A DNA stretch of 8,550 bases from an uncultured Bacteroidota bacterium. Its GTDB lineage: Bacteria > Bacteroidota > Bacteroidia > Chitinophagales > Chitinophagaceae. The position numbers and the translations under genes are program-made. Below are positions 1 through 6,970 of the stretch, one piece after another. Every line of letters begins with the position of its first letter. Positions within the stretch are counted from its first letter, which is position 1. The DNA is taken from NCBI GenBank assembly GCA_946479055.1, contig CAMLEX010000172.1, positions 1-8,550 of the forward strand, given 5' to 3'. A model generated the notes under the pieces. It was not told the origin of the DNA. It searched no databases and worked only from the letters and a program-made list of their open reading frames with translations.

Positions 1-532
1 CACTGCTTGATCCGCCAATAGCACGGTCGTTGCCGTTTTTTGATAAACGTATAGCACGGCCATCACTTGTTTTTTGTTTTTCAACTTCAGGTAAAATTTC
101 ATTCAAAATAAAACGGGCATAAGCATCGCCTAATCCATCGTATTCAAAACTCCGGTTAAAACGATTGAGTGCGTTGGAACCACTGTCTGCCAGAACTCTG
201 CCCGGTGTTACAAACACACCAATAGTAACCGGTATTAAATTTTTATGAATAAGATTATCAAATACGGTTGGCGCTTTCCATTGTATGCCATCCTGGTTTA
301 CATATACGCAGGCCGGTTTATCTGCCTTATACTGCGAAGGCACATACACCCAATATTCACGAAATGTGCCGGTAAATATTTTTGATTGATTGAAAGTGAA
401 TTTTAATACCTCACCTTTAGGCACACCGGCATGCTCTACACTATTTGAATCGACAGCATAGTTTTCTAAAGGCGTTTGTGCAAAAAGCAAAGCAGGAATG
501 AGCGTACATACAACAAGCAATAAATTTTTCAT
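1..532 (-). CDS. Secreted alpha/beta-hydrolase esterase (Fes/esterase-D type), N-terminal part, truncated by window edge
   Basis: Reading leftward from the ATG at 532-530 gives 177 open codons with no stop before the window edge. The product begins MKNLLLVVCTLIPALLFAQ, a Sec signal peptide with likely cleavage after FA, so the enzyme is exported. The mature part contains FREYWVYVPSQY, VNQDG (about residues 78-82) and FVTPGRV, typical of the putative-esterase family (PF00756) that includes enterochelin esterase and esterase D. The last readable residues are DRAIGGSSS, and the next codon starts with G. This fits the nucleophile elbow GGSSSG, with Ser176 the expected nucleophile; the acid and His of the triad lie outside the window. 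In Bacteroidota such domains occur alone or fused to a gluconolactonase-like domain, and which applies here cannot be seen. The physiological substrate is unknown; a carbohydrate or phenolic ester is only an inference. No Shine-Dalgarno sequence precedes the start. Confidence 0.88.
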   Translation of the reverse strand, partial: MKNLLLVVCTLIPALLFAQTPLENYAVDSNSVEHAGVPKGEVLKFTFNQSKIFTGTFREYWVYVPSQYKADKPACVYVNQDGIQWKAPTVFDNLIHKNLIPVTIGVFVTPGRVLADSGSNALNRFNRSFEYDGLGDAYARFILNEILPEVEKQKTSDGRAIRLSKNGNDRAIGGSSS

Positions 533-566
533 GATTAATCGTTACCGTTATCGTTATTAAATGGTT

Positions 567-605
567 GCCATCACTACCGGGTTCAATAATAGCTGCAGTG
601 ATGGC
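567..605. repeat. Perfect 9-bp inverted repeat upstream of the esterase gene
   Basis: GCCATCACT at 567-575 is matched by its exact reverse complement AGTGATGGC at 597-605, separated by 21 nt. The nearer arm ends 34 nt before the esterase start codon (532, minus strand). The site would therefore lie either in that gene's 5' untranslated leader, as a stem-loop, or around its promoter, as a dyad operator. No T-tract follows on either strand, so a simple terminator is unlikely. The repeat is seen directly; its function is inference. Confidence 0.45.
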
Positions 606-721
606 TGAATAATGAAGTTAAAACCTTTGTTGTATAATTCTGGATATTTATAAAAATTGAAGCCGCAAATAAAAATTTTTAACCAAAACACTATTTTAAT
701 TTTATAAGACAAAAGCTGTGT

Positions 722-898
722 ATGAAAAAAATACGCTTACCTATTCTTGTTATAAGTTGTATTACTATAAAGGCAAAGCCGCAGAAAACACTCCAGGAAA
801 AATTAGGTTACTCAAAGGATGCAAAAGAATTGTTCATCGGCAGATTGTTTAAGAATGAGTTTCTAAAGAAAGTCTTATCCAATCAAAAAAATTATTAA
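722..898 (+). pseudogene. Remnant of the N-terminus of a ChbG/YdjC-type deacetylase (58 codons)
   Basis: An ATG at 722 opens a 58-residue frame ending at TAA 896-898. It begins MKKIRLPILVISCITIKAKP, a plausible but degenerate signal peptide, followed by KTLQEKLGYSKDAKELFI. From memory of the family, exported ChbG/YdjC-type (carbohydrate deacetylase-like) proteins of Bacteroidota start their mature part with a motif close to LAEKLGYPKDAKLLIIHADD, and residues 24-39 here fit it well. Where the metal-binding HADD should follow, the frame instead reads GRLFKNEFLKK and soon stops. The catalytic aspartates and the rest of a protein of roughly 300 residues are absent, and no continuation was found in the next few hundred bases. 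I read this as a broken gene head rather than a functional small protein. A short expressed peptide cannot be excluded. Confidence 0.5.
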
Positions 899-1528
899 TC
901 GGACTCATTTAATGATAAGCCGGGGTTGTATATCACGTCAATTACACCGTTGCAATAAACCTTGTTAATTGCACAAACGTTCCAATTGACCGTCAGGCTG
1001 ATTATATTATGTGTTTCTATCCATAAGATGTTGCTACGAAACAAGGAAAACATTTCGATTATTGATGAGTAGCGAACAGAACCCTGAAGAGTGCGACGCA
1101 AGAGACGATGATAGTAGTAATGCAGTTGGGTACCCTTCGCTTTCTCTGGTTGACATAGGATTATTTATAACATTGATCGGTTTGGTGAACGGCGGTTTTA
1201 TCATCAGGAACGATGTTACCATAATAGACCATGCACCACTAACTAACTGCAAAACTGCTCATCTTTGTAACGGAAATATTGCTAACTGCCATTTTGCTCC
1301 TAAGAAAAATAAAAGGCGCTATTCTTATCGGGATCAATGTAACAACACTTCTTTCGGCAGGCATTGGCCGAAGGGCGAAGGACAAGCAGCATGGCTTTCA
1401 GGAAAGCTTTTGATTTTTTTTTAATTTTGAATACGGACAGCTGAGGGAGTGGCACAAATCCACACCCAAGGCCAACTAACACCCGCTTTTGAAAATTAGG
1501 TGAACACCCCGGCGGGGAAAGAATATAG

Positions 1529-1559
1529 TTGCATCTACTTTTTTGGATGACTAAATTTA
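1529..1559 (+). promoter_or_regulatory. Candidate Bacteroidota-type promoter of the cyclase gene
   Basis: TTG at 1529-1531 and TAAATTTA at 1552-1559 are separated by 20 nt. This resembles the -33/-7 pattern TTTG...TAnnTTTG, with a mismatch at the last base of the -7 element. The -7 element ends only 6 nt before the ATG at 1566, so transcription from it would give a leaderless or nearly leaderless mRNA. No Shine-Dalgarno sequence is present, which is compatible. The match is weak in AT-rich DNA. Confidence 0.28.
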
Positions 1560-1565
1560 TGCAAC

Positions 1566-3650
1566 ATGAAGAAAATAAGTACTCTTATCATCTTCTTCGC
1601 CATTACACTTTCGCTCAATGCACAGGTAAATATTGATAGTCTTCGGAAACTATGGAATGATACTACACAGGTTGACACAGTACGCCTCAATGCTATTGAT
1701 GAGTTAGCCTGGGATGCCAGGTATAAAAATACAGACTCCGCAATTCTATTTGCAAATCTCGAACTGAATTATGCAAAACTGAAAAATCAAAAGCGCTGGC
1801 AGGCAAAAGCATGCAATACATTGGGTGTAGCCTGGTATGTAAAAAGCAATTATGCCGAAGCTATTGAATGGCACCAGCAGTGTTTTGCTATTTTAAAAGA
1901 ACTGGATGAAAAACAGGGCATGGCTGCTTCATACAATAACCTGGGAAACATCTATTCGGAACTAAGCGATTATATTAAAGCATTGCAACATTATCAAAAA
2001 GCCCTTGACCTCATCGAAACAACCAATAAACAAAAAGCAAGTATTTATTACAGTAATATCGGCAGCATATATCTAAACCAGGGCATCCATCCAAAAGCGT
2101 TGGAACAATTTCAGCAAGCATTGAGTTTAAGCGAGGAACTGAACGACAAAGATGGGATGGCAGTAGCTTACAATAATATTGGTGTTATTTATAACGATGT
2201 GGGAAATACAACAAAGGCCCTCGAGTATTATCAGAAGAGTGTTGATATAAATAAAGAGTTGGGCGATAAACTGGGCTTAGCCGAGTCATATATCAATATC
2301 GGCATTATAAAAAAAACACAGGGTGATTACACACAAGCTTTGGATTATCAGCAAAAAAGCCTTGCCCTCGAAAAAGAACTGGATAACAGGCAGGGAATAG
2401 CTGACGTTTACAGTAAGATTGGCGAAATCTATGCAGCACAAGACAACATACCACTGGCACTTGAATATTTTCAGAAAGGATTGGCTTTGGCCGAAGAGTT
2501 GGGTAACAGGGATAAAACAGCTTATTCTTATATTAATATCGGCAGCCTCTGGTTGAAACAAAAAATCTACAAGCGTGCAGAGTCTTTCGGAAAAAACGCT
2601 CTTAAGCTAAGCGAAGAGCTTGGCATTATTACCTATCAGCGGGATGCCAGCAAATTGCTCTATGAAGTTTATAAGGCTTCAGGAAAAAATACTGCGGCCC
2701 TCAGTTACCATGAAAAATTTCTCGGCCTTACTGACAGCATTGAAGCAACCGAAACAAATAAAAAGCTCGACCGGATGGAATTTGCAAAAATTATGATGGA
2801 GGATAGTCTTAAAAAAGAAAAAGAAAAAGTGCTGGTAAAGATGGCTCATGAAGAGGAAGTCCATCAAAAAGATAAGCAACGCAATTTGGCTTTGTATATC
2901 GGCGCCGGAGTATTATTATTAGCAGGAGCTCTGTGGACCCGGTTGCGTTATGTGCGCAAGGCAAGAGCCGCCATACAAAAAGAAAAAGATCATTCAGAAA
3001 ACCTCTTACTTAATATACTTCCTTCAGAGATTGCGGAAGAGTTGAAACTACATGGTAAGGCAGAAGCAAGAGATTTTGAGCTTGTGTCTGTCCTGTTTAC
3101 CGACTTCAAAGAATTTACGAGCCTATCCGAAAAAATGAGCGCTAAAGAACTGGTAGCGGAGATCAATTATTGTTTCGAAGCTTTTGATCAGATTGCAGGC
3201 AAATACAAAATTGAAAAGATCAAAACTATAGGAGATTCTTATATGGCGGCAGGTGGATTGCCCGTGCCCACGCCTGATTCGGTAAAAAATACCGTACTCG
3301 CTGCATTGGAGATGCAAACTTTTATTCAAACATACCAGTTGCAAAAAGAGTTTGAAAAAAAACCAGCTTTTCAAATGCGTGTAGGCATTCATACGGGGCC
3401 TGTTGTAGCAGGCATTGTAGGAGTTAAAAAATTTCAATATGATATTTGGGGCGATGCTGTAAACACGGCCAGCAGGATGGAAAGTTCCGGCGCAGTTGGT
3501 CATGTAAATATTTCACAAACAACCTACGATTTGATTAAAGACGAACCCCTATTTCATTTTCAAAGCAGGGGAAAGATAGTAGCAAAAGGAAAAGGTGAGA
3601 TAGGAATGTATTTTGTGCAACTGCGGGAAGACCTTCAATCACGAGGATGA
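1566..3650 (+). CDS. TPR-repeat transmembrane class III adenylate cyclase
   Basis: This is a 694-residue receptor-type enzyme predicted to make cAMP from ATP. Residues 1-20 (ending LNAQ) form a Sec signal peptide. About 80-380 hold tetratricopeptide repeats, with a strict 40-residue period visible at 119, 158, 198, 238, 278 and 318 (pattern AxSYxNIGxIY). About 395-440 is a charged, likely coiled-coil stretch. 441-460 is one membrane helix followed by basic RYVRKAR, so the TPRs face the periplasm and the C-terminus the cytoplasm. NLLLNILPSEIAEEL (479-493) is the transducer element before the cyclase domain (about 500-687). Metal-binding Asp513 (FTDF) and Asp557 (IGDSY), adenine-selecting Lys553 and Asp626 (QYDIWGD), and transition-state Asn633 and Arg637 (NTASR) are all present. 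The Lys/Asp pair argues for ATP over GTP. Each homodimer should have two active sites. The TPR ligand is unknown. The gene stands alone, and no cAMP effector is nearby. Confidence 0.95.
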   Translation: MKKISTLIIFFAITLSLNAQVNIDSLRKLWNDTTQVDTVRLNAIDELAWDARYKNTDSAILFANLELNYAKLKNQKRWQAKACNTLGVAWYVKSNYAEAIEWHQQCFAILKELDEKQGMAASYNNLGNIYSELSDYIKALQHYQKALDLIETTNKQKASIYYSNIGSIYLNQGIHPKALEQFQQALSLSEELNDKDGMAVAYNNIGVIYNDVGNTTKALEYYQKSVDINKELGDKLGLAESYINIGIIKKTQGDYTQALDYQQKSLALEKELDNRQGIADVYSKIGEIYAAQDNIPLALEYFQKGLALAEELGNRDKTAYSYINIGSLWLKQKIYKRAESFGKNALKLSEELGIITYQRDASKLLYEVYKASGKNTAALSYHEKFLGLTDSIEATETNKKLDRMEFAKIMMEDSLKKEKEKVLVKMAHEEEVHQKDKQRNLALYIGAGVLLLAGALWTRLRYVRKARAAIQKEKDHSENLLLNILPSEIAEELKLHGKAEARDFELVSVLFTDFKEFTSLSEKMSAKELVAEINYCFEAFDQIAGKYKIEKIKTIGDSYMAAGGLPVPTPDSVKNTVLAALEMQTFIQTYQLQKEFEKKPAFQMRVGIHTGPVVAGIVGVKKFQYDIWGDAVNTASRMESSGAVGHVNISQTTYDLIKDEPLFHFQSRGKIVAKGKGEIGMYFVQLREDLQSRG

Positions 3651-3662
3651 GTGAGAAATCCA

Positions 3663-3681
3663 CCCTGAGCTTTCCGAAGGA
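3663..3681. repeat. Possible degenerate copy of a dispersed CCTGAGC-type short repeat
   Basis: Just after the cyclase stop codon lies CCCTGAGCTTTCCGAAGGA. It differs at two positions from CCCTGAGCTTGTCGAAGGA, a short intergenic sequence I recall as widely dispersed in many bacterial genomes. There is only one copy in this window, so repetitiveness cannot be shown here. The location, immediately 3' of a gene and between convergent genes, is typical for such elements. Confidence 0.25.
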
Positions 3682-3787
3682 TTATCAATCCCTTTATGAA
3701 AAAATAATGCTGATGAATATTCATATTCTTCTGGCAATTGCCGGTAGTTTATACCTCCCTTATACTGGCTGTTAAAAATTGAGGATA

Positions 3788-3811
3788 TTTTCCCGCAATA
3801 TTACGGGAAAA
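3788..3811. terminator. Candidate hairpin between convergent genes
   Basis: TTTTCCCG (3788-3795) and CGGGAAAA (3804-3811) form a perfect 8-bp stem with an 8-nt loop. It lies in the 242-bp gap between the 3' ends of the cyclase gene and the L,D-transpeptidase-like gene. A two-sided terminator would be expected there, and the symmetric T/A arms suit both directions. No clean T-tract follows the stem on either strand, so efficiency and identity are uncertain. The remainder of the gap (3651-3892) shows no gene. Confidence 0.38.
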
Positions 3812-3892
3812 GTGTAACGAAGACTGGCATTGGCTAATATGGACAGAGTGAGTTTATAGCAAGAATAACCCAACACAATGCGAATAAGAAGT

Positions 3893-4570
3893 TTACCGGT
3901 AAATCCACAATAGAATTGGTTTTTCTGATTGTTTGATGATACGGGAAAGCTTGTCAAAAAAATTGTAGGAGACCATCGGGCATCCCAAACTATTGCAAAG
4001 TACCCGCGGATAAATTTCTTCATCAGGAACACAATCATAACCATGTATAACGACTCCCCGCTGGAAGGCATTGGAGTTACTTTTATCAAGGCCATGGAGC
4101 TTGTATGATTCGCCGTATTTGCCATGATAGAAGGCTCCTACTTTGTATTTACCTGGCGAACTGCATCCGCTGTTGTTAGTGTTAGAGAACCTGGCTTGTG
4201 ATATAAAAGTTTCATTACAGCTTCCATGCGCCACAAGAGCTGAATATGCAACTGATCTTTTTTCAAGGTCATAGACAAAAAAACGATTTCGGCCGCTGGG
4301 AAGACTCATATCAATGAGAAAACAATATTTAGTGGAATATCCTTTTTGATCTGCATAACTGGCGATCTCGCTGGCTCTGTTGCTTATCGTATATTTTTTG
4401 GTCGTTTTTTCAGTTGAGTGTTTTTTTGTTGCAGGTGTTTTAGTTGTTTTTTTGTTTTTTGTTTTCTCCACAGGAGCTGGTTCATTGGATATGTTTTTGT
4501 CGGCGACGGTACAGGAAACAATGAGTAAAATGAATGCAGTTAACGGCAGCAGAAAACCTCTTTTGTTCAT
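3893..4570 (-). CDS. L,D-transpeptidase-like murein enzyme, predicted lipoprotein (YkuD_2-like)
   Basis: The protein has 225 residues. The N-terminus MNKRGFLLPLTAFILLIVSC is a lipoprotein signal with acylation expected at Cys20. It is followed by a Lys/Thr-rich, low-complexity linker (about 30-60) that would span the periplasm or contact the wall. The rest is a catalytic-like domain with FLIDMSLPSGRNRFFVYDL (about 84-102), SPGKYKVG (138-145), VIHGYD (174-179) and SLGCPMVS (194-201). His176 and Cys197, with the following Pro, are the expected L,D-transpeptidase catalytic pair; the layout matches the YkuD_2 family better than classical YkuD. Such enzymes form or remodel meso-DAP crosslinks or attach proteins to peptidoglycan; which applies here is unknown. 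Five further cysteines (83, 118, 136, 180, 192) could form disulfides. The gene is convergent with the cyclase gene and divergent from the next lipoprotein. The start at 4570 is chosen because it gives the intact lipobox. Confidence 0.88.
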   Translation of the reverse strand: MNKRGFLLPLTAFILLIVSCTVADKNISNEPAPVEKTKNKKTTKTPATKKHSTEKTTKKYTISNRASEIASYADQKGYSTKYCFLIDMSLPSGRNRFFVYDLEKRSVAYSALVAHGSCNETFISQARFSNTNNSGCSSPGKYKVGAFYHGKYGESYKLHGLDKSNSNAFQRGVVIHGYDCVPDEEIYPRVLCNSLGCPMVSYNFFDKLSRIIKQSEKPILLWIYR

Positions 4571-4916
4571 AGGATCACTTTTTGTCCAAAATAAGAAAAG
4601 GCTAATGAACCGGGCAATAAAAAACCGGGATATTAAATATTGATGTAGAAATCAGGAACTCATTATCGGGATGATACGAGAAATATTACTCTGCCATCTG
4701 AATTAGCTAAAGTATAGGGAGCCATTCACTCATTAAACCTGTTGTCTAATGAATCTGCATTTCTCTTGTATGAATTGTAGTTGAAAAACAGGTGAACATT
4801 TTATCCGGTTAATTCATCAATTCATTACCGTTGCGATGGCTCAGCAGCATTCCTCATTTGATCTTTGTGCGGTTAAACCATACTCTCTTCATTGTTCACA
4901 AAAAAAACAAACACAA
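4571..4916. other. Divergent intergenic region between two lipoprotein genes
   Basis: These 346 bases separate the minus-strand L,D-transpeptidase-like gene from the plus-strand lipoprotein gene. Apart from the weak promoter candidate for the leftward gene, I see no gene and no strong hairpin. A short direct repeat AACCGGG flanks an A-rich stretch near 4608-4630. For the rightward gene, GATCTTTG (4860-4867) resembles a -7 element, but its nearest TTG is 26 nt upstream, longer than usual, so I do not call a promoter. Confidence 0.45.
4587..4617 (-). promoter_or_regulatory. Candidate promoter of the L,D-transpeptidase-like gene
   Basis: On the minus strand, TTG (4617-4615), a 20-nt spacer and TTATTTTG (4594-4587) approximate the Bacteroidota -33/-7 pattern, with one mismatch in TAnnTTTG. 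The -7 element lies about 16 nt before the ATG at 4570, leaving a very short leader. This is a weak match and should be read as a suggestion only. Confidence 0.28.
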
Positions 4917-5672
4917 ATGAAAATTATGATACAGCCCATCATTACTACATTACTTATTGCCTGTACTTTTTGCAGCTGCAAAAAATACGACAGCGCCGTG
5001 AATCAACCCTCAGTCAAATCTAATTTGGTAGCAGGAAAGGTTACTGATACAAGAGGCAACCTAATACAGGGAGCCGAAATTGTATCAGAACATACGGTGT
5101 GGTACAATACATATGTAAAGAGTATTTCGGATGCAGCGGGCAATTATAAAATTACCATCCCTGCAGAACCTGCCGGAAGCTGGTCGGCCAAGGCACAGAT
5201 CAGTAAAACAGCGTATGGTCAAAACTATATTTTTGATTTAGCCGCTGATAAACAGGATCCGTTCACTGCAAAAGACGGCGCAGAAAGAAATTTTGTATGG
5301 AAGTTAAGCGGTAAGCGTCCTGGTTCAGACGCTTATTATGGAGCCCATGTTGATCTATACCAGTTTGGCATTAGCGTACCGATGAATGAGATTAAATTGA
5401 TCTTTACACCTTACCCTGGCGAAACAACGCTGATTGATGGAAGCCCTGCGGTTGCCATTGAAAGAAATATAGAAGATGTTGCAGGTACTTTTATGGTAAA
5501 GGATATACCAATTGGCAAGTATTCAGTAAAAGCTGTGTATCCCGGAAAAACTTTGTTGCTGGATTACAGGCATAACAGTGGTAACCCGGAAATTACCAAA
5601 ACAGTTGTATTTGGTAAGCATGGTTTTCTCGCTGCCACGGAATATAATATTGAGTTTTGGCTCTCGGAATAA
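4917..5672 (+). CDS. Predicted lipoprotein with a carboxypeptidase-regulatory-like domain
   Basis: The protein has 251 residues when started at the ATG at 4917. This start begins a proper lipoprotein signal, MKIMIQPIITTLLIACTFC, followed by SCKK. The frame is open back to an ATG at 4836, but that would put about 27 polar residues before the signal, so I prefer 4917. Two acylation cysteines are possible: Cys16 (LIAC, classical lipobox) or Cys21 (SCKK, common in Bacteroidota). Next comes VAGKVTDTRGNLIQGAEIV and, further on, SDAAGNYKITIP, the hallmarks of a CarboxypepD_reg (PF13620) beta-sandwich. This is an Ig-like binding or spacer fold, not a peptidase. The C-terminal half (VDLYQFGIS, FTPYPGETTLIDG, FMVKDIPIGKYSVKAVYPG) is beta-rich and may be a second similar domain. 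Its function is unknown; surface attachment or glycan binding is inference. No SusC/SusD partner is in the window. Confidence 0.85.
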   Translation: MKIMIQPIITTLLIACTFCSCKKYDSAVNQPSVKSNLVAGKVTDTRGNLIQGAEIVSEHTVWYNTYVKSISDAAGNYKITIPAEPAGSWSAKAQISKTAYGQNYIFDLAADKQDPFTAKDGAERNFVWKLSGKRPGSDAYYGAHVDLYQFGISVPMNEIKLIFTPYPGETTLIDGSPAVAIERNIEDVAGTFMVKDIPIGKYSVKAVYPGKTLLLDYRHNSGNPEITKTVVFGKHGFLAATEYNIEFWLSE

Positions 5673-5761
5673 TTGTCTCAGCGGGATTCGGTATTCAACT
5701 AAATTGTTAGTGTGGTTGGTGGAAGATACTTGAGCAAGTTAACCCCACAACCTTTGGCATG

Positions 5762-6430
5762 TTAAGCCTTCTTTATCATTTTCTCCACCCAATCTTTTGT
5801 TGTATCGACAAGCAGTTGCAGTATATTTTGTTTTCCGGCTTTAAACGCATGATTCGCTCCTTCTATTTTTATCAGCGTGGCAAGCTTCAGCGAGGAACAA
5901 ACTGATTCTATCAAATTCCAGGTAGCCAATTCATCTTTTGTCCCTTGTAAAAACAACATTGGTGACTTTACTTCTTTTAAATGTTCCGCCCTTTCGGTAG
6001 AAGGTTTGCCCGGCGGATGTAAGGGAAAACCATAAAAGATAACTCCCTTTACGGCTGCATCAGGATGTGCTGACAAATATTGAGAGCCCATTCGTCCGCC
6101 AAAAGATTTTCCTGCAACAAAAAGAGGAAGTTCAGGAAATAATTTCTCCGCTTTTGCAATTGCTGATGCAACGGTTGCATGAGCCACCGCAGGAATATCG
6201 GGTCTTCCTTTTTTATTTTCAGCAAAGGGAAAATTGAAACGCATCGTCGCGATGCCTTGCTCCGAAAGTAATTGTGCCAACGTTACCATGAAAGAATGAT
6301 TCATGCCTGCACCAGCTCCGTGTGCCAGGGTCATGATGCATTTACTTTTTTCCGGAATAATACATTCGGCAGAGACAGTACCAATTGAAGGAGAAATTTT
6401 CAGCGATAAAGATTGGGTTTTCATTGCCAT
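5762..6430 (-). CDS. Small alpha/beta hydrolase (KANL3/Tex30-like, dienelactone-hydrolase type)
   Basis: The 222-residue protein has no signal peptide or membrane segment, so it is cytoplasmic. It shows LAHGAGAGMNH (35-45, oxyanion-hole loop), RFNFPF (64-69), the nucleophile elbow GKSFGG with Ser109, FYGFPLHPPGKP (132-143), LQGTKDEL with acid Asp166, and GANHAF with His194. This is a full catalytic triad in the order and spacing of the KANL3/Tex30-like hydrolase family (PF20408). The substrate is unknown. Two starts are possible: 6430 (MAMKT) and 6424 (MKT). The degenerate copy of this gene head at 7416-7460 keeps only the MKT start, which favours 6424. The gene is divergent from the first doxX copy with about 140 bp between them, so they may share a control region. 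It is convergent with the lipoprotein gene at 4917-5672. A short dyad ACTTG-AG-CAAGT in that gap (5728-5739) is too weak to call a terminator. Confidence 0.88.
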   Translation of the reverse strand: MAMKTQSLSLKISPSIGTVSAECIIPEKSKCIMTLAHGAGAGMNHSFMVTLAQLLSEQGIATMRFNFPFAENKKGRPDIPAVAHATVASAIAKAEKLFPELPLFVAGKSFGGRMGSQYLSAHPDAAVKGVIFYGFPLHPPGKPSTERAEHLKEVKSPMLFLQGTKDELATWNLIESVCSSLKLATLIKIEGANHAFKAGKQNILQLLVDTTKDWVEKMIKKA

Positions 6431-6517
6431 TGATTTAGCTTGCAGTAAAAGTAAAAAGTATTTCTATGTTTCGCGTGGAAAAGCACAGGCTTCACGATAT
6501 TTTTCCGCAACATCTCA

Positions 6518-6551
6518 TTTGCTAATTCAGTTAAAGGGATATGTATCTTGG
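6518..6551 (+). promoter_or_regulatory. Candidate promoter of doxX copy A, partly conserved in copy B
   Basis: TTTG (6518-6521), a 22-nt spacer and TATCTTGG (6544-6551) approximate TTTG...TAnnTTTG. The predicted start of transcription would leave a leader of about ten bases before the ATG at 6568. Support comes from copy B. The 19 bases at 6531-6549, covering AAAGGGATATGTATCTT, recur exactly at 7556-7574, although much of the surrounding intergenic DNA has diverged. In copy B the -7 candidate reads TATCTTTA (7569-7576). Confidence 0.4.
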
Positions 6552-6567
6552 AAATAAACTAACCAAA

Positions 6568-6970
6568 ATGCAAACCTATACAAACTATCAAAATACAAGC
6601 TTATTGATTTTGCGTATAGTTACTGCAGCGATATTTTACGTTGCAGGTTATTATAAGTTTCCTTTTTGGTCCACCACGCCTGAGGGAATATCCGCATTTT
6701 TGTTATTTACAACAAAACTACTATCTATTGCCGAACCTCTTGGTGCCACGGCTCCTCTATTTGGATTTTTTGACGCGGTGGGCAGCGATGGGGTTAGTGA
6801 TTATAATGATCGGAGCCATTTATGTATCGCAATTTGTTTATGGAATCGGTTTTGTAACACCCACATCAGCCGGATGGAATTTTCCCCTGATGGTGCTGTC
6901 AGGATGTTTAATTCTTGTTGCATTTGGCGGGGGCAAATGGTCAATTGATTACAGCAGGGCCCGGAAATAA
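6568..6970 (+). pseudogene. DoxX-family membrane protein gene, frameshifted copy
   Basis: This is the first of two tandem doxX-type genes. It is 403 bp long against 402 bp for the intact copy at 7592-7993. The extra base is in a T-run: six T at 6766-6771, where the intact copy has five (7790-7794). Translation from the ATG at 6568 gives about 67 normal residues, ending LFGF, then an out-of-frame tail (DAVGSDG...) stopping at 6948. The correct C-terminal half (LTRWAAMGL...YSRARK) continues in the next frame to the stop at 6968-6970. Between the copies I count 19 substitutions and this one indel. Loss of the third and fourth membrane helices should abolish function. An ATG at 6541 also opens the frame but is not conserved as a start, since in copy B it meets a stop after three codons. 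A homopolymer sequencing error or slippage-based expression are the alternatives. Confidence 0.85.

Larger units (their letters stand above)
533..1565. other. Gene-poor, apparently decayed intergenic region
   Basis: About 1 kb lies between the divergently transcribed esterase and cyclase genes. Apart from the inverted repeat at 567-605 and the remnant ORF at 722-898, I see no gene I can support. Open frames exist at 1011-1424 (plus) and at 895-1101 and 1034-1252 (minus). They overlap one another, have no recognisable motif and lack plausible starts. A short GC dyad (CCCC-GGC-GGGG, 1507-1517) lies about 50 bp before the cyclase start. The stretch most resembles the remains of one or more eroded genes. 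Confidence 0.5.

Noticed and set aside
895..1252. Two overlapping minus-strand frames (895-1101 and 1034-1252)
   Set aside because: Both are short, mutually overlapping and without motifs, and probably arise by chance.
1011..1424. 137-codon plus-strand open frame in the decayed region
   Set aside because: No recognisable domain, odd composition (Cys/Asn-rich, ending GKLLIFF), overlapping open frames on the minus strand, and no promoter or plausible start. A faint resemblance of the VGYPSLSLVD stretch to hydrolase sequences was too weak to use.
1507..1517. GC dyad CCCC-GGC-GGGG upstream of the cyclase gene
   Set aside because: Four base pairs only. It stands out against AT-rich DNA but is too short to assign a function.
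4380..4643. 87-codon plus-strand frame over the start of the L,D-transpeptidase-like gene
   Set aside because: It is the antisense shadow of the Lys/Thr-rich linker, giving a Val/Phe-rich sequence with no independent support.
4836..4916. N-terminal extension of the lipoprotein gene to an ATG at 4836
   Set aside because: It would place a polar segment before an otherwise perfect lipoprotein signal starting at 4917.
5728..5739. Small dyad ACTTG-AG-CAAGT between two convergent genes
   Set aside because: The two-base loop and five-base arms without a T-tract are not a credible terminator.
6541..6567. Upstream ATG giving a nine-residue extension of doxX copy A
   Set aside because: The equivalent ATG in copy B meets a stop after three codons, so it is not a conserved start.
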